Source of the DNA: Methanoregulaceae archaeon UXB-2016
GTDB taxonomy: Archaea; Halobacteriota; Methanomicrobia; Methanomicrobiales; Methanospirillaceae
Reading direction: 5' to 3'
Assembly: GCA_004332335.1 (NCBI GenBank)
Contig: SISS01000029.1
Coordinates: 62,001-126,000, forward strand
Length of the DNA: 64,000 bases
How positions within the stretch are numbered: position 1 is the first letter of the stretch; each line of letters starts with the position of its first letter. The notes under the pieces were generated by a model, which did no database searches, was not told where the DNA came from, and saw only the letters and a list, made by a program, of their open reading frames with translations. This document shows, piece after piece, positions 21,121 through 29,889 of the stretch. The position numbers and the translations under genes are program-made.

Positions 21121-22247
21121 GACTCTCCTCGAAGGTCGGCGGGATCGCTCCGTCGGCCACGCTCGCGATCGCGGGCCGTGCAAAGGCGCTTCAGCGGGCG
21201 GGAGTCGACGTGATCAGCCTCTCGGTCGGCGAGCCGGATTTCGATACGCCCGCGCACATCACCGAGGCCTGCATCGCGGCCCTCCAGCGCGGCGAGACCC
21301 ATTACGCGCCCGGGAACGGCCTGCCCGGCCTCACCGAGGCGATCGCGGCGAAGTCCCGGGACCAGAACCTGATCCCCTGCGACCCGGGCCAGGTGATCGT
21401 GACGGCCGGCGCAAAGGACGCGATCCACCAGGCCATGCAGGCCGCGCTGAACCCCGGCGACGAGGTGCTCGTCCTGACCCCGGACTGGGTCAGCTACGAG
21501 GCCTGCGTCCGGCTCGCGGACGGGGTCCCGGTCTTCGTCCCGGTCGATTCGGATACCTTCCAGGTGACCGACGCACTTCTCGAGGCCGTGACGCCCCGGA
21601 CGCGGATGATCGTCGTGAACTCGCCCTCGAACCCGTCGGGCGCCGTGCTCGACGCGCAGTCGCTCGGGCTTGTCGCGGACCTCTGCCGGGACCGCGACCT
21701 GGTCGCGCTCTCGGACGAGATCTACGAGCGGCTCGTCTACGGTGTCCCCCACGTCTCGCTCGCCTCCCTGCCGGGAATGGCCGACCGGACGGTCACGGTG
21801 AACGGGTTCTCGAAGGCCTACGCAATGACCGGCTGGCGCCTCGGATGGGCCGTGGGGCCGAAGCCGGTGGTCGACTACATGGCCCGGGTCCAGAGCCACA
21901 CCACGAGCCAGGCTGTCACGTTCGTGATGTACGGCGGGATCGCGGCCCTGACCGGTGACCAGTCCTCGGTCGAGGGGATGCGACAGGCCTTCGACGAGCG
22001 TCGGCAGTACATCCTCGAACGGCTTGCCGGGATGGGCTATCGCACGGCCCCGGCCGACGGCGCGTTCTACGCGTTCGTGGAGGTCGGGGGCGACGATGTC
22101 GCGGTCGCGGCACGCTGGCTTGACGAGGCCCGGATCGCCGTGACGCCCGGCTCGGCCTTCCACGCGCCGGGCTGGCTCCGGATCAGCTACGCGGCCGCCC
22201 TGCCCCGCCTGGCCGAGGCGATGGACCGGGTGGCGGCCCTCGGCTGA
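21117..22247 (+). CDS. Class I/II pyridoxal-phosphate aminotransferase (aspartate aminotransferase-like)
   Basis: [47 protein letters not shown] overlap with ribH. Confidence 0.92.
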   Translation: MRLSSKVGGIAPSATLAIAGRAKALQRAGVDVISLSVGEPDFDTPAHITEACIAALQRGETHYAPGNGLPGLTEAIAAKSRDQNLIPCDPGQVIVTAGAKDAIHQAMQAALNPGDEVLVLTPDWVSYEACVRLADGVPVFVPVDSDTFQVTDALLEAVTPRTRMIVVNSPSNPSGAVLDAQSLGLVADLCRDRDLVALSDEIYERLVYGVPHVSLASLPGMADRTVTVNGFSKAYAMTGWRLGWAVGPKPVVDYMARVQSHTTSQAVTFVMYGGIAALTGDQSSVEGMRQAFDERRQYILERLAGMGYRTAPADGAFYAFVEVGGDDVAVAARWLDEARIAVTPGSAFHAPGWLRISYAAALPRLAEAMDRVAALG

Positions 22248-22344
22248 TCCCCTCTCCCTTCGCAGCATCCGTGGAGGTCGCCCGGCCGGGAATCCCGGCC
22301 GGAATGCCATTGCTTTTTTGACCTGCCGGGGCCAAGGATCGTAT

Positions 22345-23139
22345 ATGCCGTTCGTCTATTATGCACAGGGCGTCGGAGCCCTTTACGACGAGTTCGTGGA
22401 GCGCCTGATGAGCCAGCTTGCGCTCCGGGGCACCGAGATCACGCACGAGGAGCTCCAGGAGGGGCGGGGCCGGATGGACGTGAAGCATACGGACGAGGAG
22501 GGCTCGCTCGAGTTCGCCGTCTCGGGCCGCGACGTCAAGGCGAGCTACCAGGTCAAGCGCTACCGGTGCGAGATCGAGCGCGGTGCGATCGGCGCGATCG
22601 CCGGCGGTGCGATCGGCTCGGTCCTCGGCTCCCTCGGCGGGATCCTGAAGAAGGAGCAGTCGATCGGGGATGCGCTCGGCGGGGCCGTCGGCGGCGCCGT
22701 CGCGGGCGGCGCCTGGCAGGGATACCAGGGCTGGGACGAGTCCAAGCAGGAGCGGACCCGCTTTGCCGAGGTGCTCGCGGACGCCGCGAAGACCGTTGAG
22801 GACGAGCTCCAGTACATCCAGCAGGGCCAGGACTCGGCGAAGGAGACCCTCAAGGAGCGGTCGCGGGTGAAGCGCGAGGAGGACGAGTCGAAGATCGCCG
22901 ACCTCCGGAACGAGCTCGAGGACGTGTACGGCGACGCCCTGGCGTTCGGCGAGGAGCTGGAGATGCTCGCCGACGAGGGGAAGAAGATCGGAAAGGCGAA
23001 GGCGCGGGTCGACCGGGCGCTGAAGCTCTACGAGGAGGCGGACGCCGCCCTCGAGGTCGGCGATCTCGTCCAGACCAAGGCCAAGACGAAGGCCGCCCGG
23101 CAGATGGTCGACTCGGCACGGAACAGCGTCGAGGAGTAA
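22345..23139 (+). CDS. Hypothetical protein: glycine-zipper central segment plus long coiled coil
   Basis: GAIGAIAGGAIGSVLGSLGGILKKEQSIGDALGGAVGGAVAGGAW followed by charged heptad-like C-terminus. Confidence 0.7.
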   Translation: MPFVYYAQGVGALYDEFVERLMSQLALRGTEITHEELQEGRGRMDVKHTDEEGSLEFAVSGRDVKASYQVKRYRCEIERGAIGAIAGGAIGSVLGSLGGILKKEQSIGDALGGAVGGAVAGGAWQGYQGWDESKQERTRFAEVLADAAKTVEDELQYIQQGQDSAKETLKERSRVKREEDESKIADLRNELEDVYGDALAFGEELEMLADEGKKIGKAKARVDRALKLYEEADAALEVGDLVQTKAKTKAARQMVDSARNSVEE

Positions 23140-23195
23140 CGCCTGCCCGGCCTCCGGGCCGAGTGTGAACGAGACCGCGGCAACCCCGGTCGATG

Positions 23196-23295
23196 GACTG
23201 AAACTCGATGCCTCCACCGTCGAAGGCGGGCGACTGGACCCTGCAACGCAGGAGAGTTGGGATCCCCGGCCAGTGCTTCGATACGACTTTCAGTC
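23196..23295. ncRNA. Candidate structured RNA (nested stems), strand undetermined
   Basis: GACTGAAA(23196-23203)/TTTCAGTC(23288-23295); CGAAG(23221-23225)/CTTCG(23276-23280); ACTGG(23233-23237)/CCAGT(23270-23274); apical CCTGC-AAC-GCAGG(23240-23252). Confidence 0.3.
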
Positions 23296-23476
23296 GAGAC
23301 ACCGGCAGCACGTCTTCCGCCAGACCCGGTTAAAGCACGGGGGCCATGTCCACCTCGGCGGGTGTTCGGTCAGTCATCCCATCGGCATCGCCCTGTCTTC
23401 CCCAACGGAGAAGCAATTAAAAATGTATTTCTCCGAGCCCGCTGTATGTTAACCCCTCGCAACACAGGTGTTCGAC

Positions 23477-24022
23477 ATGGTCTCCCCCTCCTCGACAGAT
23501 CGATGGCTCGCCGTCCTCGGCGGGATCATCGCGGTCCTCTTCGGACTCTTCGCCTTCGCCATGCCCGGCGTGATGATCGCGTGGCTCGTCATCGCCTTCG
23601 GTGCGTTCGTCATCGTGGATGCGATCATTCTTCTCGCCGGCGGCATCGCGGCCGGCGACCGCGGAAACCTGCGCTGGATCCTGGTGGCCGGCGCAGTGGT
23701 CACCCTGATCCTCGGCGTCCTCGCGGTCTGGAACCCGATCGGGTTCGCGATCGCGATCACCCTGCTGATCGGCGCCTGGACCTTCGTATCGGGTCTGGTG
23801 CAGGTCTTCATCGGGATCGCGATGCGCCCAGTGCCGTACTGGTGGGCGATGCTGATCTCGGGGCTTCTCGGGGTCATCGTCGGCCTGTACATCATCACCC
23901 AGCCCGTGGGTGGGACGGTCGTTCTCGTCTGGGCGCTGGGCCTCTACGCCATCGTCTACGGTGTCGGCCGGGTCGTTCAGGGGATCTCGTCCGCGCCTGT
24001 GGCCGGGCGGACCACGCTCTGA
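23477..24022 (+). CDS. HdeD/DUF308-family membrane protein
   Basis: Six TM-like segments, LGGIIAVLFGLFAFAMPG, LILGVLAVWNP, LGVIVGLYIITQP. Confidence 0.8.
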   Translation: MVSPSSTDRWLAVLGGIIAVLFGLFAFAMPGVMIAWLVIAFGAFVIVDAIILLAGGIAAGDRGNLRWILVAGAVVTLILGVLAVWNPIGFAIAITLLIGAWTFVSGLVQVFIGIAMRPVPYWWAMLISGLLGVIVGLYIITQPVGGTVVLVWALGLYAIVYGVGRVVQGISSAPVAGRTTL

Positions 24023-24061
24023 CCGTTCACCTTTTTTTCCTGCACGCCCACTCTCTCGTCC

Positions 24062-24658
24062 ATGAGTGATTCACGGACCTTCGAGGATGCAGTCTCCTTC
24101 CACGGCCACCGTTGCCCCGGTCTCGCGCTCGGCTATCGCGCCGCCGCGATCGGGCTCGAGGCGCTCGGCGCCGACCCCTCGGGCGACGAGGAGGTCGTCG
24201 CGGTCGTCGAGAACGACGCCTGCGGCGTGGACGGGCTCCAGGTCCGGGCCGGATGCACCTTCGGCAAGGGCAACCTGATCTTCCTCGACCACGGCAAACA
24301 CGTCTACACCTTCTTCGACCGCGGGACCGGGAGGGGCGTCCGCGTGGTCTCGCGGCCCGACTTCTCGACCGCGCGGATCGACCCGGCCTTCGGGCCCCTC
24401 CGCGAGCGGGTCCACGGCGGGAGCGCGAGCGGAGAGGAGCGGGCCGAGTACGACCGGCGGCTCTGCGCGGTCTGCGACGCGATCCTCGCGCTGCCGGCCG
24501 ACGAGCTCTTCACCATCACGCCGGTCGAGGAGCCGGCCCCCTCGCCGGCGCGGATCCACGCCTCGGAGGTCTGCGAGGCCTGCGGCGAGTCGGTCGCCGC
24601 CCACCGGGTCCGGGTGGTCGGGGGCCGGCGGCTCTGCATCCCCTGTGCCGGACGATGA
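24062..24658 (+). CDS. FmdE-family protein with C-terminal zinc ribbon
   Basis: FHGHRCPGLALGYRAAAIGLEALG; VENDACGVDGLQVRAGCTFGKGNLIF; CEACGESVAAHRVRVVGGRRLCIPCA. Confidence 0.88.
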   Translation: MSDSRTFEDAVSFHGHRCPGLALGYRAAAIGLEALGADPSGDEEVVAVVENDACGVDGLQVRAGCTFGKGNLIFLDHGKHVYTFFDRGTGRGVRVVSRPDFSTARIDPAFGPLRERVHGGSASGEERAEYDRRLCAVCDAILALPADELFTITPVEEPAPSPARIHASEVCEACGESVAAHRVRVVGGRRLCIPCAGR

Positions 24659-25821
24659 GGCGGCTCCTGACCTTCTTGCCCCCGCCGGGCGAGCCCGAAG
24701 AGCGGGTCTGGGTCTGTGACGACCGGGCCTGCAGCGCCCTCTCCGTCGCGGGTGCGCTGGTCGTACTCCTGGAGCCGGACGAGCTGGTCGTCTTTGCCCC
24801 GGACGACCCGGGCCCGGGGGACGGGACCGTGGTGCCCCTCCCCGACTGCCAGAGCACGGCCGGGCTCTGGGGCTGCTTCGAGCGGATCTGTGCCGCGGTC
24901 GAGGAGGGTGACGCCCTGATCGTGGACCTGACCTACGCCACCGGCCCGCTCCCCTTCGTCGTCTTCCTCGCGCTCTCATACCTTCGCGAACTCCGGGGAA
25001 CCACGATCGAACACGTCTATTACGGGGCCCGACCCGAACGGGCCGCGACCGAGCTCCCGGTCCACGACCTGACCCCGTTCGTCGAGGTCCTGGACTGGGT
25101 GAACGCGGTCGGCGCCTTTCTCCGCCACATGGAGGGCGGCGACCTCGCCGCGCTCTTTGCCGGGGTCCAGGACCGGGCCCACCGCGAGGGGCGGGAGCCG
25201 GGACCGCGCCGGCTCAAGCCGTTTGCGAACAACCTCGTGCGCTTCACCTCCGCGGTCCGGCTCTCGCGCCCGACCGAGGCGTTTCTCGCCGCGCACCTCC
25301 TCCACGAGCGGATCGGCGAGGTCGAACAGGAGGTCGCGGCCGACCTGCCGGCCCTCCGGCCGATCCTCGGCCGGCTCGATCGGATCGCGCCCTTCGGCAC
25401 GGACGAGACCGCGCTCGGCCCGTCCCTGCTTGCGCGGCAGCGCGCCCTGGTCCGGTACCAGCTCGAACACGGACTCGTGGTCCAGGCGGTCGAGCTCGCC
25501 CGGGAGTGGCTCATCAACCTGATGGTGCTCAGGCTCGGCTGTCCCCCCGAGCGCTGGCTGGCGTGGGAGGTGCGCGAGCAGGTCGGGAGGACCGTGACCG
25601 GAGCCATGCTGGCCCGGCAGCACAAGCCGTACGAGCCGACCCCGCTCTCGGACCGGTTCGAGGCCCTCCCGGACGCGGAGGGGATCGCCGCGGTCTGGCA
25701 GGCGATCGGCGAGCTCCGGAACGATCTGGCCCACTGCGGGATGAACGAGCAGCCCAGGAGCGTGCGCGTGATCGAGCGGCGGGCTGCCGCGGTCGGGGCG
25801 GCCCTCGACCGGCTCGACTAG
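24655..25821 (+). CDS. CARF-HEPN protein, TM1812/Csx1-Csx2-type (putative cyclic-oligoadenylate-regulated ribonuclease)
   Basis: GDALIVDLTYATGPLPFVVFLALSYLREL...VYYGARPE...VHDLTPFVEVLDWVNAVGAFLRHMEGGDLAALF (TM1812-like); C-terminal HEPN AREWLINLM...RNDLAHCGM (Rx4H); ATG at 24655 overlaps the FmdE stop. Confidence 0.75.
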   Translation: MRRLLTFLPPPGEPEERVWVCDDRACSALSVAGALVVLLEPDELVVFAPDDPGPGDGTVVPLPDCQSTAGLWGCFERICAAVEEGDALIVDLTYATGPLPFVVFLALSYLRELRGTTIEHVYYGARPERAATELPVHDLTPFVEVLDWVNAVGAFLRHMEGGDLAALFAGVQDRAHREGREPGPRRLKPFANNLVRFTSAVRLSRPTEAFLAAHLLHERIGEVEQEVAADLPALRPILGRLDRIAPFGTDETALGPSLLARQRALVRYQLEHGLVVQAVELAREWLINLMVLRLGCPPERWLAWEVREQVGRTVTGAMLARQHKPYEPTPLSDRFEALPDAEGIAAVWQAIGELRNDLAHCGMNEQPRSVRVIERRAAAVGAALDRLD

Positions 25822-26654
25822 GTGATCCGTGCGACCCGTACGCGGTAGAGGGCGAGGGCGAAGGTGATGGCCGCAAAGAGGCAGAGCGCGCCGAACGAGA
25901 CCATGAGGTCCGTGGTCGAGTAGGTGAAGGTCCGGCCGATCGCCGAGAACTCGGGCCCGATCGCGAAGTAGCGGATCCCGGTCACCATGTGGGTCAGGGG
26001 GTTGATCGCCGAGACCATCTGGAGCACGGGCGGAAAGGCCTCGATGGGATAGAGCGCGTTCGAGGCGAAGAAGATCGGCATGGTCAGCAGGGTCATGATC
26101 CCCTGCATCCCCTCGGGCGACTCCATCGAGAGGGCGATCGCGGCCGAGAGGAAGACGAAGCCGAGCGCGAAGACCGAGACGAAGCCGAGGATGCCGACGA
26201 TCGCGATCACGGTCTGAAAGGGGCTGTAGCCGTCGAAGAACCGGACCCCGAGCAGGAGGCCGAAGAGGAGGATGATCCCGGCCTGGATGCAGGACTTGGT
26301 GATCCCCGAGAGGCCCATGCCGAGCACGATGTTGGAGCGGGCCATGGGCGCGGCCATCACCTCGCGGAGGAGGCCCCAGTTCTTGTCGAAGAGGAGGCTC
26401 ATGCCCCCGAAGAGGCTCGTGAAGAGCGTGGTCATCGAGATGACGCCCGCGCACATGAAGGTCAGGTACCCGACCCGCGGGATGCCGGGCACGGTCGGGA
26501 CCTGGCTCGCGATCGCATCGAAGCTGCTCGACATCGCGATCCCGAAGAACGCGAGCCAGAGCGCCGGCTGGACGAGCGAGGAGAAGAGGAGGGCCCGGAA
26601 CCGGACGTACCGGAGCATGTCGCGCCAGTAGACCGTCAGGAAGCGCCGGTCCAT
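25818..26654 (-). CDS. ABC-2 type transporter permease
   Basis: Six-TM ABC-2 permease, LLFDKNWGLLREVMAAPMARSNIVLGMGL. Confidence 0.9.
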   Translation of the reverse strand: MDRRFLTVYWRDMLRYVRFRALLFSSLVQPALWLAFFGIAMSSSFDAIASQVPTVPGIPRVGYLTFMCAGVISMTTLFTSLFGGMSLLFDKNWGLLREVMAAPMARSNIVLGMGLSGITKSCIQAGIILLFGLLLGVRFFDGYSPFQTVIAIVGILGFVSVFALGFVFLSAAIALSMESPEGMQGIMTLLTMPIFFASNALYPIEAFPPVLQMVSAINPLTHMVTGIRYFAIGPEFSAIGRTFTYSTTDLMVSFGALCLFAAITFALALYRVRVARIT

Positions 26655-26655
26655 G

Positions 26656-27639
26656 CTACCGCCTCCGGGATCGGACGGCGCCGAACGACTCGGGCCCCTC
26701 GTCGCGGATCTCGCGCCCCGTGTGGTGCATGAAGACGTCGTCCATCGAGGGCTTCTTCATATTGATCCCGGTCACGGTCACGCCGTCCAGGCGGAGGGTC
26801 TCGAGGAGGCGCGGCAGGATTCGCGTGCCGTCCTCGGAGATCGTCACGAGGAGACCCGCCGCCCCCTTCCGGCGGACCCCGGTCACGGACGGCTGCGTCC
26901 CGAGCACGGTCTGGGTCCGGCCGTTGTCGTCGGTCTCGAGGTAGATGAGGTCCTGGCCGAGCGCGTTCTTGAGCTGGTAGGGTCGGCCCTCGGTGATGAT
27001 CCGGCCGTTGTCCATGATCGCGATTCGGTTCGAGAGCTGGTCGGCCTCGTCCATGTAGTGCGTGGTCAGAAAGATCGTGGTCCCCTCCTTGTTGACCCCC
27101 CGGAGATAGTCCCACATCCGGGACCGGGTCTGGGGATCGAGCCCGATCGTGGGCTCGTCGAGGAAGAGGACGGTCGGGCGGGTCATGAGGCCCCGCGCGA
27201 TCTCGAGCCGTCGCTTCATCCCGCCCGAGAGGTACTTGATCAGGACGTCGCGCTTCGCCTCGAGCTCGACGAGGGTGACGAGCTCGTCGACCCGCTCGCG
27301 CCGTTCGGCGCGCGGCAGGCCGTAGAGCCGGCCGTGGAACTCGAGGGTCTCGGCCACGGTCATGTCGCGGTCGAGGGTCACCTCCTGGAAGACGATCCCG
27401 ATCGCCTCGCGGATCCGATCGGGCTCGCGCCGGAGGTCGCGACCTGCGATCACGACCTCGCCCTCCTGGATCGGGAGGAGGGTGGTCAGGACGTTGATCA
27501 CGGTCGATTTGCCCGCGCCGTTCGGGCCGAGAAATGAGAAGACCTCGCCGGAATGTACCCGGAACGAGACGTTGTCGACCGCGATCAGATCGTCGAAGCG
27601 GTGAGAGAGGCCGTCGACCCGGATCACCTCTTCCTGCAT
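26656..27639 (-). CDS. ABC transporter ATP-binding protein (drug/DrrA-like)
   Basis: [41 protein letters not shown]; start at CAT 27637-27639. Confidence 0.93.
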   Translation of the reverse strand: MQEEVIRVDGLSHRFDDLIAVDNVSFRVHSGEVFSFLGPNGAGKSTVINVLTTLLPIQEGEVVIAGRDLRREPDRIREAIGIVFQEVTLDRDMTVAETLEFHGRLYGLPRAERRERVDELVTLVELEAKRDVLIKYLSGGMKRRLEIARGLMTRPTVLFLDEPTIGLDPQTRSRMWDYLRGVNKEGTTIFLTTHYMDEADQLSNRIAIMDNGRIITEGRPYQLKNALGQDLIYLETDDNGRTQTVLGTQPSVTGVRRKGAAGLLVTISEDGTRILPRLLETLRLDGVTVTGINMKKPSMDDVFMHHTGREIRDEGPESFGAVRSRRR

Positions 27640-27677
27640 CGCTCCTCCTTCTCGCGCGATGCACCAAAACCTTTCGG

Positions 27678-28361
27678 TCAGTGGCCGGCTGCGCCGGTCG
27701 TGCCCCCGGGGCGCACGATGGTCCCCGTGCCGTGGAGCGGGGGCTGCCGCTCGATCCCGACCCGGCCCCGGGTGATCGCGAGCCCGACCCCGAGTTCCTC
27801 GAGGCAGGCGCGGGCCCGACCGGTCCCGTGGATCAGCAGGTCGACGAGATCCTCCTCCTCGTCGAGGTCGAGGTAGAGGCGGAACGAGTCGACGCACTCG
27901 ACCGAGAGCCCGGCATCCCGGGCGATCCCGAGGTGCTTCTGGACCGAGCACTGATAGTAGTCCACGTGGAAGCGGGCGGGTTCGCGGATATAGAGGGCGT
28001 TCGTGCCCCCGCCGCGCCCCGGGGCGATCGCCACGTCGGCGGTCGTGCCCGTGAGGCGGCGGATCGCGTCGGGCGTGACGAGGGGCAGGTCGGCCATGAT
28101 GATCAGCACGGGCTCCTCGAAGAGCGGAAGGAGATTGTTGAGTGCGTCGGAGAGGCCGCAGGGCTCGACCCGGACCTCGACGCCGGGACAGTCGTAGGCG
28201 CAGGTGCTGAGCAGGAGGGGCTCGAGCCCGGCCGACCGGACCGCGCCGATTACATCGGCGAGCATGGCCCGGGCAAAGGTCTCCCGCTCGACCTGCGAGA
28301 GGAGCCTCGAGAGCCGGGTCTTCGGGTCGACCGGCCGGAATGGGATCACGGCGACGGACAT
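27678..28361 (-). CDS. cofC: 2-phospho-L-lactate guanylyltransferase CofC
   Basis: AVIPFRPVDPKTRLSRLLSQVERETFARAML; IMADLPLVTPDAIRRL; IAPGRGGGTNAL. Confidence 0.92.
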   Translation of the reverse strand: MSVAVIPFRPVDPKTRLSRLLSQVERETFARAMLADVIGAVRSAGLEPLLLSTCAYDCPGVEVRVEPCGLSDALNNLLPLFEEPVLIIMADLPLVTPDAIRRLTGTTADVAIAPGRGGGTNALYIREPARFHVDYYQCSVQKHLGIARDAGLSVECVDSFRLYLDLDEEEDLVDLLIHGTGRARACLEELGVGLAITRGRVGIERQPPLHGTGTIVRPGGTTGAAGH

Positions 28362-28484
28362 GGAGCGATCAGATCGCGTTCGCGCTCCTATCTGAAAAGG
28401 GTGCGCTCCGAGGCCACAGGGGACACAGCGTTACAAATAGTGGAAAGCCCAACAGGATCGATCAGGCAGTGGTGAACTACGCCG

Positions 28485-29720
28485 ATGTCAAACCGACCCC
28501 GCTTTCTTCTCTATCTTCTCCTGGCTTCGCTCCTCCTCCCCGGAGTTGCGTCGGCATGGGTACTTCCGCTCACGAATGATGAGGCCAACCAGCAGTTCCC
28601 CTCGATCTCGGGCCAGAAGATCGTCTGGCAGGACGATCGGAACGGGAACTGGGATATCTACCTGTACGACCGCGCGACGAACACGGAACGGCGTCTGACC
28701 TCCGACACGAAGGACCAGGTCAACCCCCGGATCTCGGGGAACCGGGTCGTCTGGGAAGACTACCGGAACAGCGTCAATCTGGAGAACCCGGATATCTATC
28801 TCCTCGATCTCGTGACGAACGAGGAACTGATGCTGAACCTGCCGGAGTCCATCTGGGGCGGGTACGAGCGCCAGCCGGCGATCGACGGGAACGTCGTGGT
28901 CTGGTACGAGTCTGCGAACGGGTTCTCGGAGTGCGGGCGGACCTTCTACAGGTACGTCGACGCACCGGACTGGCCGGAGCAGGCCTTCCAGGGCTCGAAT
29001 ACCCAGACCGACCCGGACGTCTCGGGGCAGAAGGTCGTCTGGACCGATGTCGACCTGGGCGGCGTCTACTTCCGGTACCTGCTCGACAGCAATACCTACC
29101 TCCTGGAACAGATGTCGAACGATACGGTCAGTGGGCTGCGGATCTCGGGGGAACGGATCGTCTGGTCCCAGTACGTCCCCGAGAGCATGACCTACAACAT
29201 CCGGCTCTGCGCGCTCGACATCACCATGACGAACGGGACGAAGTCGTGGCTCGCGCCGAGGAGTTCGTTCCAGACCGATCCCGCGATCGACGGCGACCTC
29301 GTCGTCTGGTGCGACGATCGGAACGGGAACACGGACCTCTATCTCTACGACTTCGCTGCCGGGGCGGAGCGCCCGATGGTGGTCGCGAACGGGAACCAGA
29401 ACAGCCCGGACATCGACGGCGACCTGGTGGTCTTCACGGATGACCGTGACGGCGACAACGAGATCTACCTCGCCTCGGTCCCGGCCGCGTCCCCGGCCGT
29501 CGCGACCGTGCCGGGTGGGTCCGGCCTGCCCCGGGACCTGAATGGCGACGGGAAGTACGAGGACGTGAACGGGAACGGGCGGAAGGACTTCGCGGACGTG
29601 GTGCTCTACTTCAACCAGATGACCTGGATTGGAGCGAACGAGCCGCTCGCGGCCTTCGACTACAACGGCAACGGCCGGATCGACTTCGCGGACACGGTGC
29701 AGCTCTTCAACGCCCTCTGA
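28485..29720 (+). CDS. Secreted TolB-like beta-propeller protein with dockerin-like C-terminus
   Basis: Repeats ISGQKIVWQDDRNGNWDIYLYD; C-terminal DLNGDGKYEDVNGNGRKDFADVVLYFN...FDYNGNGRIDFADTVQLFNAL. Confidence 0.85.
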   Translation: MSNRPRFLLYLLLASLLLPGVASAWVLPLTNDEANQQFPSISGQKIVWQDDRNGNWDIYLYDRATNTERRLTSDTKDQVNPRISGNRVVWEDYRNSVNLENPDIYLLDLVTNEELMLNLPESIWGGYERQPAIDGNVVVWYESANGFSECGRTFYRYVDAPDWPEQAFQGSNTQTDPDVSGQKVVWTDVDLGGVYFRYLLDSNTYLLEQMSNDTVSGLRISGERIVWSQYVPESMTYNIRLCALDITMTNGTKSWLAPRSSFQTDPAIDGDLVVWCDDRNGNTDLYLYDFAAGAERPMVVANGNQNSPDIDGDLVVFTDDRDGDNEIYLASVPAASPAVATVPGGSGLPRDLNGDGKYEDVNGNGRKDFADVVLYFNQMTWIGANEPLAAFDYNGNGRIDFADTVQLFNAL

Positions 29721-29889
29721 TCAGGATCCCCTCCGGCTTCACGGGGCGGGGCAGGCTCCCGCCCCGTCCGCCTCCGCCGGCAGCCCGCTGTCTGTATGCG
29801 TCTCAATTCGAGAAAGGGGCTAATATTGACTGTTTTTTAACAATTGCCGGGCGCCAGGCGGATCCGTAAAAGGCGAAACATTATCTGGG

